This document shows positions 8,532 through 18,985 of a stretch of 64,000 nucleotides of DNA, one piece after another (within the stretch, counting starts at the first letter, position 1; every line of letters begins with the position of its first letter). A program made the translations under genes and the position numbers. The DNA comes from ZC4RG17 sp036380875. GTDB taxonomy: Bacteria > Actinomycetota > Acidimicrobiia > Spongiisociales > ZC4RG35. Where the stretch lies: contig DASVDX010000080.1 in assembly GCA_036380875.1 (NCBI GenBank), forward strand, positions 1 through 64,000, read 5' to 3'. The notes beneath the pieces are model-generated. The model did not search any database, was not told where the DNA came from, and worked only from the letters and a program-made list of their open reading frames with translations.

Positions 8532-8879
8532 TCAGGCAGATCGGCGAGGGCGGGGCCCGACGCGGCTGGCCAACTCGTCGAAGTTGGTTTCGGGATCCAT
8601 CTCGGTTCCGGCCCGGAACGTCGCCCGCCCGATCAGATGGGCGCTGATCGGGGCGGTGAGGAACTGGAACAGGATGACGAGGATCAGCTTCGTGGTGTGC
8701 CCGAAGCCCGCCATGGCGATCACCGCTCCGATGAGCGTCAGGGCCATGCCGAGGCTGGCCGGCTTGGTGGCCACGTGCATCCGGGCGAAAACGTCGCGGA
8801 AGCGCTGGAGGCCGATGGCGGCGATCAGGGTGAGCGTCGACCCCGCCAGGATCAGGATGGAGGCCAGCGCTTCGATCAT
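8532..8879 (-). CDS. mrpG: Mrp Na+/H+ antiporter subunit G
   Basis: This 115-residue protein has three helices and the MnhG/PhaG pattern GLQRFRDVFARMHVATKPASLG and PISAHLIGRATF. It is the last gene of the seven-gene antiporter operon; its ATG at 8879 overlaps the mrpF stop by four bases. The longer open frame upstream is an extension through mrpF and is not coding. Confidence 0.93.
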   Translation of the reverse strand: MIEALASILILAGSTLTLIAAIGLQRFRDVFARMHVATKPASLGMALTLIGAVIAMAGFGHTTKLILVILFQFLTAPISAHLIGRATFRAGTEMDPETNFDELASRVGPRPRRSA

Positions 8880-9142
8880 CGCGCTCCTCTCCTCTCGATG
8901 AAGCCGGAAACGAGGGTCGTGCCGGTGAATCCGAGGAGGGATGCCACGACCATGATGTCGAGATAGAGGCTCTGTCTTGTGCGCGCGGCCAGCACCGCCA
9001 GGCCCATCACGATGATCACCAGGAGCGAGTCCAGGGCCAGTACTCGATCCGGCAGGGACCCGCCGCGGATCATCCTCACGATGCACAGGGCGGCGGCCAG
9101 GGCCAGCGCCGCCAAGGCGATGGTGGTGCTGAGCTGCAGCAT
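8876..9142 (-). CDS. mrpF: Mrp Na+/H+ antiporter subunit F
   Basis: This 88-residue protein has three helices and the MnhF core RGGSLPDRVLALDSL. The ATG at 9142 shares one base with the mrpE stop, which fixes the start, and the 3' end overlaps mrpG by four bases. The subunit is required for assembly of the hetero-oligomeric antiporter in characterised systems. Confidence 0.92.
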   Translation of the reverse strand: MLQLSTTIALAALALAAALCIVRMIRGGSLPDRVLALDSLLVIIVMGLAVLAARTRQSLYLDIMVVASLLGFTGTTLVSGFIERRGAR

Positions 9143-9656
9143 CAGGCGACCTCCTCTCTTTCGGGCCCCAGGACCAACTCGCCGCGCCTGGGGAAAGCGG
9201 CCATGACCAACGCCTCGAGGTGGTGGATCGCCCGGCGGCTCGCCTGGATCGATTCGAGATGGAGAACGTGGATGAAGAGGGTCATCGTCTCCTCGTCGAG
9301 TTCCAGTGTCATGGTCCCGGGGGTCAGCGAGTTCAGGTTGGCGACGGTCGTGGCGATGAACGGCGAGCGGGTACGGAGGCGGACCGAGACGACTGCGGGA
9401 TTGATTCGGACCCCCGGCGTGATCACCTCCCAGGCGACGATCATCGAGGCCTTGACGAGCTCGCGGATGAAGTAGGCGACGAGGGCGAGAAATGCCTGGG
9501 GTCGAAACCCGTGGCGGACCTTGGCGGGACCGACCCGGATCCGGCGGGTGATCAGGTAGGCGATCAGTAGTCCGGTGAGCACGTTGGCCCAGGTGACGTC
9601 CTCCCAGAGGGCGACCCACACGGCCGTGAGCCAGACGACAGTGGCGGCGACACGCC

Positions 9657-9660
<4 letters not shown>
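9142..9660 (-). CDS. mrpE: Mrp Na+/H+ antiporter subunit E
   Basis: This 172-residue protein has two N-terminal helices, a short periplasmic segment and a conserved cytoplasmic domain with LNSLTPGTMTLEL and FIHVLHLES, typical of MnhE/MrpE. It overlaps mrpD by four bases and mrpF by one base. The C-terminal tail after about residue 150 (RRGELVLGPEREEVA) is poorly conserved. Confidence 0.93.
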
Positions 9661-11143
<1,483 letters not shown>

Positions 11144-11144
<1 letters not shown>

Positions 11145-11548
11145 CACGACGCCTCCTCGTCGACCACGATCTCCTCCTCGGCTTCCCTCTCGCGGAGAGC
11201 GGTCATCGTGGCGATGCGCACGTCCTCGACGTCGTCCTCGACCTCGTCGGAGCGCGTCAGCAGCCAACTGCGATAGGCGAGTGCGAGGAGAAATGCGGTG
11301 GAGCCGAACGTGATGACGATGGCAGTGAGCGCCAACGCTTGGGGGATGGGGTCCGCGGCCGGTCCAACGCCTTCCCCGACAATGGGGGGTCGCCCGGCTC
11401 GTCCTCCGGCGAGCAGCAGCAGGAGGTTGGCCCCGTGGGTGAGGAGCGCCAGACCGATGACGATGCGACTCAGGTTGCGCTGGAAGAGGAGATAGGTGCC
11501 GGCCCCGTAGAGGACGGCGACCGTGAGAGCCAGTGCGAGGACGATCAC
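11144..11548 (-). CDS. mrpC: Mrp Na+/H+ antiporter subunit C (NuoK-like)
   Basis: This 134-residue protein has three helices like NuoK (GTYLLFQRNLSRIVIGLALLTHGANLLLL and ALALTAIVITFGSTAFLLAL). It starts at GTG 11548, chosen because it forms a GTGA overlap with the mrpB stop. The last 30 residues (about 105-134) are strongly acidic (SDEVEDDVEDV and EEEIVVDEEAS), an extension not needed for the core fold and probably cytoplasmic. Confidence 0.92.
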
Positions 11549-11976
11549 GGCCCGTTCTCCGTTTCTGCCAGCGCCAGTACCAGCGTCGATCCCACACCGA
11601 TGACCACCATGAAGACGCCGACGTCGAAGGCGAGGGCACTCGTGAGGTGGATCTCGCCGAAGACAGGCGCGTGGACCGTCAGCTTGGCGGCCTCGAGGAA
11701 GGCGTCGCCCCACACCCAGCCGGCGATCCCCGTCAGGAGCGCAATAGCCAGGCCGACACCCATGATCGTCGTCGGCGGCGCCGGGAGAGATTGCCTCGCC
11801 CTCTCCCGTCCCGAGGCGACCAGGCGGATCACGAGCCCGGAGACCACCACGAGACCGGCTACGAACCCTCCGCCGGGAGCGTTGTGCCCACGGAACAGGA
11901 GGAAAACGGCGAACACGGCGGCGGTGCGGATGACGACGTCGGCGGTCATCCGCAGGATCAGTGACCGGTCGATCAT
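11545..11976 (-). CDS. mrpB: Mrp Na+/H+ antiporter subunit B
   Basis: This 143-residue protein has four helices and the MnhB pattern FRGHNAPGGGFVAGLVV and FDVGVFMVVIGVG. It is a separate polypeptide from MrpA, although MrpA also contains a related MrpB-like C-terminal part. It overlaps mrpA and mrpC by four bases each. Confidence 0.93.
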   Translation of the reverse strand: MIDRSLILRMTADVVIRTAAVFAVFLLFRGHNAPGGGFVAGLVVVSGLVIRLVASGRERARQSLPAPPTTIMGVGLAIALLTGIAGWVWGDAFLEAAKLTVHAPVFGEIHLTSALAFDVGVFMVVIGVGSTLVLALAETENGP

Positions 11977-14285
11977 CGCCGCTTCCCCTCGGGTCGGTCC
12001 ACCAGATGCTCGTCGGTGTGGGGGACTTCGCTGCGGTTGCGATCGGCCAGGATCAAAGCAGCCGCCCCCAGCGCCACCACGGTGAGGACAGTGATCTCGC
12101 CCAACGTGTCGAAGGCACGGAAGTCGGTCAGGATCACGTTGACGACGTTGGCGCCACCGCCCTCCGGCTCCGACCGCGTCAAGTACTCGCCGCTCAGAGG
12201 TGCCACCTCACGTGACGCCGCCGCCCACAGGGCGAATGCTCCCGCCGTGATGCCGGTGAGGATGGAGAGGATCACGCGGCTCACCTGCCGGAGGCGCCAC
12301 CCGATGTTCTCGAAAAAGGCGGGAAGGTGGTGGAGGACCAGGACGAAGAGACCGAGGGTGAGTGTCTCGATCAGCATCTGGGTCAGAGCCAGGTCGGGGG
12401 CTCCCTGGATCACGAACAGCACGGCCACCCCGTAACCGACGGCACCGAGGAAGAGGACCGCTCCGAGGCGGCGAGTCACCCAGACGGTTCCCAGCGCGGC
12501 GACGCACACGAGCACTGCAGCCACCAACTGGATCGGGCTCTCGGCGATGATCAGGCGCTCCGGCAGCCGGAAGGCCTGGAGCAGGATCACGCCGGGGGCG
12601 ATGACGGCAGTGGCGACGATGATCCCGAGATATATCGGCAGTGACCCGTTCTGGACGATGGAGGTGACGCGGTCGGCGATGCGATTGAGGGCCACGATGG
12701 CAGAGGCGTACACGAGTTTCGCCTTCGGAAGGTGGGAGGTCGCCTGCTGAACGACATATGGCGGGTACCGCCACAGCAGCCACCCGGCGACGATCGCCAC
12801 CGCCGACAACAGGAGCGGCACGTTGAATCCGTGCCACAGGACTAGGTGATGTCCTTCCGAACCGAGCGCCGCCGCCGCCGTCGCCACCAACCGATCGGCC
12901 ACGGCCGGGAAGATGCCGGCGAGGAGAGACAGGGCGGCCAGCAGAGCCGGGGCCGCAACGAACCATGCAGAAGGGCGGGACACCAACTCCACGATCTCCG
13001 AGCGCGGGTCGCTGCCGTATCGGGTGAAGCCGCCGGCGAGGAAACGAATCGCATAGGCGGTGGTGAGCACCGAGCCCGCCACGACCCCGATGGTGAGGGC
13101 CCATCCCGCCTCGGCGAGGAGGCTCGTCAAGGCGGCCTCCTTCGTGACGAAGCCGAGCAAGGGTGGGAGCCCCACCATCGAGGCGGACGCCAAGACGGCC
13201 ACACCCGCGGCTGTCGGGATGGAGCGGGCGATGCCTCCCAGACGACGGATGTCGCGGGTCTTCGCCTCGTGGTCGACGATCCCCGCGACCATGAACAGCG
13301 CTGCCTTGAACACGGCGTGGGCGAAGATCATCGCCATCCCGGCGAACATCGCCTCGGGCATGCCCAGTCCGACCAGCACCATGATGAACCCGAGTTGGGA
13401 GACCGTGCCTTGGGCGAGGATCAGCTTCAGGTCGTTCTGGGTGAGCGCCCGCCAGCCGCCGACGATCATCGTGACCACACCCACGCCACACACCACCGGG
13501 CGCCACCACTCGTGCAGCCCGGCGAACGCCGGTGCCAGTCGAGCGACCAGATAGATGCCGGCTTTGACCATGGTGGCGGAGTGGAGGTAGGCGCTGACCG
13601 GGGTGGGGGCGGTCATCGCCCCGGGAAGCCAGAAATGGAACGGGAACTGGGCCGACTTCGTGAACGCACCGAGTAGGACTAGAGCCAGAGCGGCGTCGAC
13701 GGTCGGGCCTGAGGGAGGGTCGGCGACCAGACCGGCGAGGGAGTAGGTGCCTGCCGCCTGGGCCAGCATCACGATCCCGGCCAGCATCGCCAGCCCGCCC
13801 AGTGTCGTCACCAGCAGCGCTTGGAGTGCCGCCGACCGGGCCAATCCTTCCTCGTCCTCGAAACCGATCAGGAGGTACGACGTGATCGAGGTCAGCTCCC
13901 AGAACAGATAGAGGACGAGCAGATTGTCTGCCACGACCACGCCGAACATGGCGCCGGCGAAACCCACCAGATAGGCGGTGAAGCGGCCCAGTCCGTCCCG
14001 GTCGCCGAAGTACTGCCAGGCGTAGACGAAGATCAGCGTGCCGATCCCGCCGACCAGCACGACCATCAGCCTCCCGAAGCCGTCGAGCCGCAGCACGAGA
14101 TCGAGGCCGATCGCCGGCACCCACGAAATCGTGTCGGTGCGGATTGTCTCAGAGGCGAGGGCGAGCCAGACGAGGGAGGCGGCCGGAGCCACCGCTCCCA
14201 GGAGCAAGGCGCGCCGTCCCAAGCGTCCGCCGAAAGCGGCGCACAGGACGAGGACGATGGCGTGGACGGCTAGGACTGCAACCAC
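11973..14285 (-). CDS. mrpA: Mrp Na+/H+ antiporter subunit A (NuoL-like)
   Basis: This 770-residue, roughly 20-helix subunit has an N-terminal NuoL-like domain (LVLYLFWELTSITSYLLIGF, KSAQFPFHFWLPGAM-APTPVSAYLHSATMVKAG, LKLILAQGTVSQLG), then the MrpA-specific DUF4040-like region (GYGVAVLFVIQGAPDLALTQ) and a final MrpB-like segment (DFRAFDTLGEITVL). It is the first gene of the operon and starts with GTG. The full A-B-C-D-E-F-G order makes this a group 1 Mrp complex for Na+ export and pH homeostasis, suggesting life in saline or alkaline water. The 88 bases upstream show no clear regulatory element. Confidence 0.95.
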   Translation of the reverse strand: MVAVLAVHAIVLVLCAAFGGRLGRRALLLGAVAPAASLVWLALASETIRTDTISWVPAIGLDLVLRLDGFGRLMVVLVGGIGTLIFVYAWQYFGDRDGLGRFTAYLVGFAGAMFGVVVADNLLVLYLFWELTSITSYLLIGFEDEEGLARSAALQALLVTTLGGLAMLAGIVMLAQAAGTYSLAGLVADPPSGPTVDAALALVLLGAFTKSAQFPFHFWLPGAMTAPTPVSAYLHSATMVKAGIYLVARLAPAFAGLHEWWRPVVCGVGVVTMIVGGWRALTQNDLKLILAQGTVSQLGFIMVLVGLGMPEAMFAGMAMIFAHAVFKAALFMVAGIVDHEAKTRDIRRLGGIARSIPTAAGVAVLASASMVGLPPLLGFVTKEAALTSLLAEAGWALTIGVVAGSVLTTAYAIRFLAGGFTRYGSDPRSEIVELVSRPSAWFVAAPALLAALSLLAGIFPAVADRLVATAAAALGSEGHHLVLWHGFNVPLLLSAVAIVAGWLLWRYPPYVVQQATSHLPKAKLVYASAIVALNRIADRVTSIVQNGSLPIYLGIIVATAVIAPGVILLQAFRLPERLIIAESPIQLVAAVLVCVAALGTVWVTRRLGAVLFLGAVGYGVAVLFVIQGAPDLALTQMLIETLTLGLFVLVLHHLPAFFENIGWRLRQVSRVILSILTGITAGAFALWAAASREVAPLSGEYLTRSEPEGGGANVVNVILTDFRAFDTLGEITVLTVVALGAAALILADRNRSEVPHTDEHLVDRPEGKRR

Positions 14286-14373
14286 GTCGTGGCGCGGGTT
14301 GGGTCGGGCAACGGACAGGCGGGCGCGTCGGAACGATGGAGCGTGGTCGGCCTGAGCGCGGCCAGGGCCCGTG

Positions 14374-15537
14374 TCACAGGCCGGTCAATGTGTCGACGAT
14401 CAGGTGGTCGACGACCCTCTCCAACGCCTCGCGGGTCGAGGCTCCCTCCGCCAGGGCCTCGTGGTACACGTCGAGTTGGCGACGCGCACTCGTGCCCTCC
14501 TTGGCGATCGTGCGAATGTGGGACACCTCCTGGGTGATCCCGAGGCGGCGGGCGTCGACTTCGGTGAGCACGAGGAGTTCTTCTACCAGATCGCGGAACT
14601 CCACCAATTCGCCGCGGCCGAAGTCCATCAGGCTCCCCTCGACTCCGTAGCGCTGGGCGCGCCACATGTTCTCCTCGATCAACATCGGGGCGTAGGTGCG
14701 CCAGCGCATGTTCTCGGTGCGCAACCGGAACAGCATCTCCAGCAGGGCGAGGTAGAGGCCGGCGACGGCGATCCCGTCCACGAGACGGGTGCAGATGTCG
14801 GCGACCCTCATCTCCAATGTGGGGTAGCGGTCGGAGGGGCGTATGTCCCACCAGAGCTTGGTGGCGTCCTCGATGATCCCGGCGTCGATGAGCACTTTCA
14901 CGTGGCGTTCGTACTCCGACCAGGAGTTGAACTCCTCGGGGATGCCCGTGCGAGGCATGGTCTGGAATACGGACAAGCGGTAGCACTTGAGTCCGGTCTC
15001 GCGGCCCGTCCAGAAGGGCGACGAGGCGGACAGCGCCAGGATGTGCGGCAGGAAGTACCGCACCTGGTTCATGAGGTCGATCCGCAGGTCGGGGTCGTCG
15101 ATACCCACGTGGACGTGCATTCCGCAGATGACGAGACGCCGAGCCACTTGTTGGAAGTCGGCGGCCAACTGGCTGTATCGGGCGTCGTCGGTGGGGGTCT
15201 GGTCCCACCACTGGGCGAAGGGGTGCGTGGACGAGGCGATGATGGCGGCGCCGTACTCCTCGACGACAGAGGAGAGGTCACGACGAAGGCGGGCCAGATC
15301 GGCGTGGGCCTCCTGGAGGGTGCGGCTCGTGCGGGTGCCGACTTCGATCTGCGCCCGGAGGAACTCGGGGCCGACTTGAGGGCCCAGCACCTCGCGCAGC
15401 CCGTCCCACATCCTCGGGTCGGGTTCGGAGACCAGGTCCCGGGTCTCCCGGTCGACGAGCAGGTACTCCTCTTCTATCCCGATCGTGAACGGGGGGTGCT
15501 TCACCGCCATGGATCCTCCGTTCCCACCGTCCGCCAC
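14374..15537 (-). CDS. Carboxylate-amine ligase, glutamate-cysteine ligase type 2 (YbdK) family
   Basis: This 387-residue protein is of the GCS2 family with the N-terminal TIGIEEEYLLVD motif, the ICGMHVHVGID metal and substrate region and RPSDRYPTLEMRVAD. Family members have weak gamma-glutamyl-cysteine ligase activity or make other glutamyl conjugates, and the substrate here cannot be told from sequence. An internal ATG at 15510 (MAVKHPPFTIG) fits the family N-terminus better than the first start. It lies just downstream of tag on the same strand, one base apart, so the two may be cotranscribed in the order tag then ligase only if read from separate promoters; spacing does not decide. Confidence 0.88.
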   Translation of the reverse strand: MADGGNGGSMAVKHPPFTIGIEEEYLLVDRETRDLVSEPDPRMWDGLREVLGPQVGPEFLRAQIEVGTRTSRTLQEAHADLARLRRDLSSVVEEYGAAIIASSTHPFAQWWDQTPTDDARYSQLAADFQQVARRLVICGMHVHVGIDDPDLRIDLMNQVRYFLPHILALSASSPFWTGRETGLKCYRLSVFQTMPRTGIPEEFNSWSEYERHVKVLIDAGIIEDATKLWWDIRPSDRYPTLEMRVADICTRLVDGIAVAGLYLALLEMLFRLRTENMRWRTYAPMLIEENMWRAQRYGVEGSLMDFGRGELVEFRDLVEELLVLTEVDARRLGITQEVSHIRTIAKEGTSARRQLDVYHEALAEGASTREALERVVDHLIVDTLTGL

Positions 15538-15538
15538 C

Positions 15539-16144
15539 CTACCCGGAGACGAGGACCCGCTGACGGCTGTTCTCGGCGTCTTGACGCACCCAGCAGTCGG
15601 CGAGGTGGTCGTTGACGAGGCCCATGGCTTGCATGAACGCGAACACCGTGGTCGGGCCGACGAATGTCCAGCCCCGCCTCTTCAGTTCCTTTGCCAAGGC
15701 GATCGAAGCGGGGCTGGTTGGGGGGATCTGTTGCGGGGCGGCGGAGCGCTCATCGGCGTACCGCCAGAAAAACGCCGCCAACGATCCGAACTCGTCCCGG
15801 AGTTCGAGCGCACGGGCGGCGTTGTTGATCACAGACCGGATCTTTCCGCCGTGACGAACGATGCCGGTATCGGAGAGGAGGCGCTCCACGTCCGGGTCGC
15901 CGAAGCGGGCGACCTTCTCCGGATCGAAACCGGCGAAGGCCCTCCGGAAGGCGTGGCGCTTGCGAAGGATCGTCAGCCATGACAGGCCCGCCTGGAATCC
16001 CTCGAGACAGAGCTTCTCGAACAGGCGGCTGTCGTCGGTCACGGCGAACCCCCATTCGGTGTCGTGGTAGGCGCGATAGATGTCGGGTTCGGCTCCCCAC
16101 CAGCATCGACGCTTGCCGTCCGGGCCCACCACCGTCTCGTGCAT
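15539..16144 (-). CDS. tag: DNA-3-methyladenine glycosylase I
   Basis: This 201-residue base-excision repair enzyme removes 3-methyladenine from alkylated DNA. It has the Tag zinc ligands (Cys in RCWWG, His in YHDTEWG and the His/Cys pair in NDHLADCW), the base-pocket residues YHDTEWG and FQAGLSWLTILRKR, and the FVGPTTVFAFMQAMG helix. The ATG at 16144 (MHETVVGPDG) is used because family members begin just before the first zinc Cys; the open frame upstream of it overlaps the divergent oxidoreductase region. Confidence 0.94.
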   Translation of the reverse strand: MHETVVGPDGKRRCWWGAEPDIYRAYHDTEWGFAVTDDSRLFEKLCLEGFQAGLSWLTILRKRHAFRRAFAGFDPEKVARFGDPDVERLLSDTGIVRHGGKIRSVINNAARALELRDEFGSLAAFFWRYADERSAAPQQIPPTSPASIALAKELKRRGWTFVGPTTVFAFMQAMGLVNDHLADCWVRQDAENSRQRVLVSG

Positions 16145-16206
16145 GACGTGAGTATGCCGTCTCCCGGTGACGATCCATTTCCGCTCCGAGTGCGTAGGGT
16201 CTTTCT

Positions 16207-17724
16207 GTGATGAGACGGTTCCATGCCGTTGCCGGCATGCTGGGCGCCGGCATGTCCCTCGCCGCGTCAGAACTGGCGGCGGGGCTGGTCTCACCCCTGC
16301 CGTCGCTCGTCGAGGAGGTGGGCGACGTCGTCGTGGACAACGCCCCGACCGCGGTCAAGGACTGGGCGATCGCCACTTTCGGCACCTACGACAAGCCGGT
16401 GCTGCTGGCGGGAATCGTCGTCGTGTCTCTCGTCCTCGGAGCGCTGGTCGGTGTTGCCTCGGTGTCCCGAAGGTGGCTCGCCACACTCGTGTTCTGGGGG
16501 TTCGGGGCCCTCGGCGCCGCCGCGGCGATCGTCGAAGGAGTGTCGCCGGTGGCCGCAGTCGCCGCTGGGGTGCTGGCGGCGGTCGTCGGCTGGGCGGTCC
16601 ATTCCTGGCTCGCTCGACGGGCGGAGCCGATCCGGGAGGGGGACGAGTTCGATGCGAGCCGCCGGGCCTTCCTCGCCGGGGCCGGGGCGGTCATCGCCGT
16701 GGCCGCTCTGTCCGCCGGCGCCGGCCGCCTGCTGGTCGACCGGGCGAGGCGGATAGTGGCAGGACGGGAGTCGGTCCGGCTTCCCGTGGCTGCATCCCCG
16801 GCACCGACTCCACCGGCCAACGCCTCCTTCTCGGTGGCGGGCCTCAGCCCACTCGTCACACCCAACGAGGACTTCTACCGGATCGACACTGCCCTCTCCA
16901 TTCCCCGCGTCGACCTCCCCTCCTGGAGCCTCCGGATCACGGGGATGGTCGACCGGCCATACGAGCTCACGTTCGATGACCTCCTCGAGATGGACCTGGT
17001 CGAGAGGTACGTGACGCTCTCCTGCGTGTCGAACGAGGTGGGGGGCAATCTGGTGGGCAATGCCGCCTGGCTCGGCGTGCCTCTCGCCGAGGTCCTCGAC
17101 AGGGCGGGCGTGCGACAAGGCGCATCACAGATCGTCGGTCGTTCGGTCGACGGGTTCACCGTCGGCTTCCCCACCGACGTCGTCTACGACGGGAGGGAGT
17201 CGTTGGTGGCGGTGGGGATGAACGGGGAGCCCCTGCCCCTCGAGCACGGCTTCCCGGCTCGTCTCGTCGTCGCCGGCCTGTACGGCTACGTCTCGGCGAC
17301 GAAGTGGCTCTCTGAGATCGAATTGACGACCTGGGAGGCCTTCGACGCCTATTGGGTGCCCCGCGGCTGGGCGAAGGAAGGCCCGGTCAGGACACAGTCC
17401 CGGATCGACACTCCGCGGGCCGGAGACCGCCTCACACCGGGCGAGCGTGCCATCGCCGGCGTCGCCTGGGCGCCCAACGTGGGGATCGAACGGGTCGAGG
17501 TGCAGGTGAACGACGAGCCGTGGGTGGAGGCGGAGCTGGCCGAGCCGCTCGGCGAGGACGCCTGGAGGCAATGGCGGTTCCGGTGGGAGGCCCAGCCCGG
17601 CCACCACGTGATCAAGGTCAGGGCGACCGATCGCAACGGCGTGACCCAGACCGAAGACCGGGCTCCGCCGGCCCCCGACGGGGCGACCGGCTGGCACACC
17701 ATACGGGTGCGAGTGGAGGCCTAG
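16207..17724 (+). CDS. Membrane-anchored molybdopterin-dependent oxidoreductase (sulfite oxidase fold)
   Basis: This 505-residue protein begins with three predicted membrane helices (about 66-90, 95-115 and 118-140), then a twin-arginine-like SRRAFLAGAG motif and helix (about 156-180). Residues about 215-390 form the sulfite-oxidase-like Moco domain; Cys in TLSCVSNEVGGNLVGN is the expected molybdenum ligand. A Mo-co dimerisation (Ig-like) domain follows to about 500. The electron acceptor and substrate are unknown. The layout resembles actinobacterial membrane Moco proteins rather than soluble YedY. GTG 16207 is directly followed by an ATG at 16210; either may be used. Confidence 0.88.
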   Translation: MMRRFHAVAGMLGAGMSLAASELAAGLVSPLPSLVEEVGDVVVDNAPTAVKDWAIATFGTYDKPVLLAGIVVVSLVLGALVGVASVSRRWLATLVFWGFGALGAAAAIVEGVSPVAAVAAGVLAAVVGWAVHSWLARRAEPIREGDEFDASRRAFLAGAGAVIAVAALSAGAGRLLVDRARRIVAGRESVRLPVAASPAPTPPANASFSVAGLSPLVTPNEDFYRIDTALSIPRVDLPSWSLRITGMVDRPYELTFDDLLEMDLVERYVTLSCVSNEVGGNLVGNAAWLGVPLAEVLDRAGVRQGASQIVGRSVDGFTVGFPTDVVYDGRESLVAVGMNGEPLPLEHGFPARLVVAGLYGYVSATKWLSEIELTTWEAFDAYWVPRGWAKEGPVRTQSRIDTPRAGDRLTPGERAIAGVAWAPNVGIERVEVQVNDEPWVEAELAEPLGEDAWRQWRFRWEAQPGHHVIKVRATDRNGVTQTEDRAPPAPDGATGWHTIRVRVEA

Positions 17725-17727
17725 GCC

Positions 17728-18726
17728 TCACTCGGCATCGACGGCGCTGAGGGCCCAGGCCAGGCCCTCGGCGGGAGACTCCACCGCAACTTGGAGGATC
17801 CAGCCGGTGTCGGGCGATCCGTCGGTCCACAGATACCAATGGAGCTCCGAGATCCTCGCGCCCAACTCGTCGGGGTCGACCGGCCAGTCGAGGCCGGCGA
17901 TCTCGTGAGCGGCCCACCAGGCGGAGAATCGACCCACCGCCGTGCCCCGGCGCCGCGCATGGGCTCCGCCGCTGGCCCCGGCCCAGCCGATCCAGGCGAG
18001 GGCGTCGGCCGGCTTCACCTCCTCGATACCCGCCCGGCGAACGCCGAGGGCGGCCACCGCGGTGCGGACGCTGCCCTCGACACACACTGCCTGGGCCCTG
18101 CCGTTGGAGGTCGTGACCCAGTGCTCGACTACACCGACCAAGGCAGAGGTCGCCTCGGTGTCTTCGATCACATCGCCGGACGAATCGTCGAGCTGCTCCA
18201 GCCGGAACGACGGGCGGGGTGGGGAAGGAGCCTCGACCCGGTCGGGTTTGTAGGTCGCCAGTGGATAGGCGGGTTCCCAGGCTTCCAGGCGGAGCGGAAG
18301 CTCGAGCACCGGCGTGCCCACGTCGATGCCGCGCAGGTCTTCGCCTCGGCAGACCCGTTCGTTGGCCACCATCGTCCGCTCCGGCGTCGGCTCGAGATAC
18401 GGCTCCAGCTCCGCCCACGACTTCGTGGAAGCAGCCACTTCGGGGAGCGGACCCAAGGTGAAGCGGCTCGGCCCCTCTGTGACCACCGGGCCGGCCCACT
18501 CGGCGGGAGCATCGAGCGCCAGTCGATATCGGACGTACTCCGCCACCCCCCAGAGCTGCTTGCCGCGCGTCACCGCTTCGTCGCACCGCCGGCGCAGCTC
18601 GACGAGCGCCTGCCAGTCCCGGGCCTCGGAGTAGCCGTCGACGATCCGCACCAACTCGTCCGTGTCGGAGGCTTCGATCGCCTTGCGGGTGCGCTCGTCC
18701 GTCAGCCCGCCACCCGGGACCGTCAT
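17728..18726 (-). CDS. Hypothetical protein, 332 residues
   Basis: I do not recognise a family. The protein appears soluble, with a charged helical N-terminal third (ARDWQALVELRRRCDEAVTRG), a Pro-rich middle (KPDRVEAPSPPRPSF) and a Trp-rich C-terminal part (LAWIGWAGASGGAHARRRGTA; WWAAHEIAGLDWPVDPDELG; LHWYLWTDG, given in pieces). No catalytic motif, signal peptide or helix is visible. The ATG at 18726 overlaps the DUF2905 gene stop by four bases, so the two are probably coupled. Base composition matches its neighbours, so it is probably native. Confidence 0.75.
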   Translation of the reverse strand: MTVPGGGLTDERTRKAIEASDTDELVRIVDGYSEARDWQALVELRRRCDEAVTRGKQLWGVAEYVRYRLALDAPAEWAGPVVTEGPSRFTLGPLPEVAASTKSWAELEPYLEPTPERTMVANERVCRGEDLRGIDVGTPVLELPLRLEAWEPAYPLATYKPDRVEAPSPPRPSFRLEQLDDSSGDVIEDTEATSALVGVVEHWVTTSNGRAQAVCVEGSVRTAVAALGVRRAGIEEVKPADALAWIGWAGASGGAHARRRGTAVGRFSAWWAAHEIAGLDWPVDPDELGARISELHWYLWTDGSPDTGWILQVAVESPAEGLAWALSAVDAE

Positions 18727-18947
18727 GAGCCGTTCCGGCGGAAGAAGAGATTGACGACGATGGTGAGGATCACCGACAGGATGATCATCGAGGTGATCGG
18801 GAAGTAGAAGGAGGTCCGCTCGCCCTCGTGGCGGATGTCTCCGGGCAGGTTGCCGAACCAGCTCACCAGCCACGGCGCCCAGCGGAGGACGGCGCCGAGG
18901 GCGACGACAGCCAGCCCGATCCACATCAACACGGTTCCGGTCCTCAT
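18723..18947 (-). CDS. DUF2905 small membrane protein
   Basis: This 74-residue protein has two helices and the DUF2905 pattern GNLPGDIRHEGERTSFYFPITSMIILS. The family is widespread but uncharacterised, often near ruvB/queA in other bacteria; here it precedes a 332-residue unknown gene. The ATG at 18947 (MRTGTVLMWIG) is preferred over an upstream frame extension that would run into the divergent exonuclease promoter. Confidence 0.85.
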   Translation of the reverse strand: MRTGTVLMWIGLAVVALGAVLRWAPWLVSWFGNLPGDIRHEGERTSFYFPITSMIILSVILTIVVNLFFRRNGS

Positions 18948-18985
18948 TTCGATTCGATGGTAGGGAGCAGGAGGCCCCACCTACA

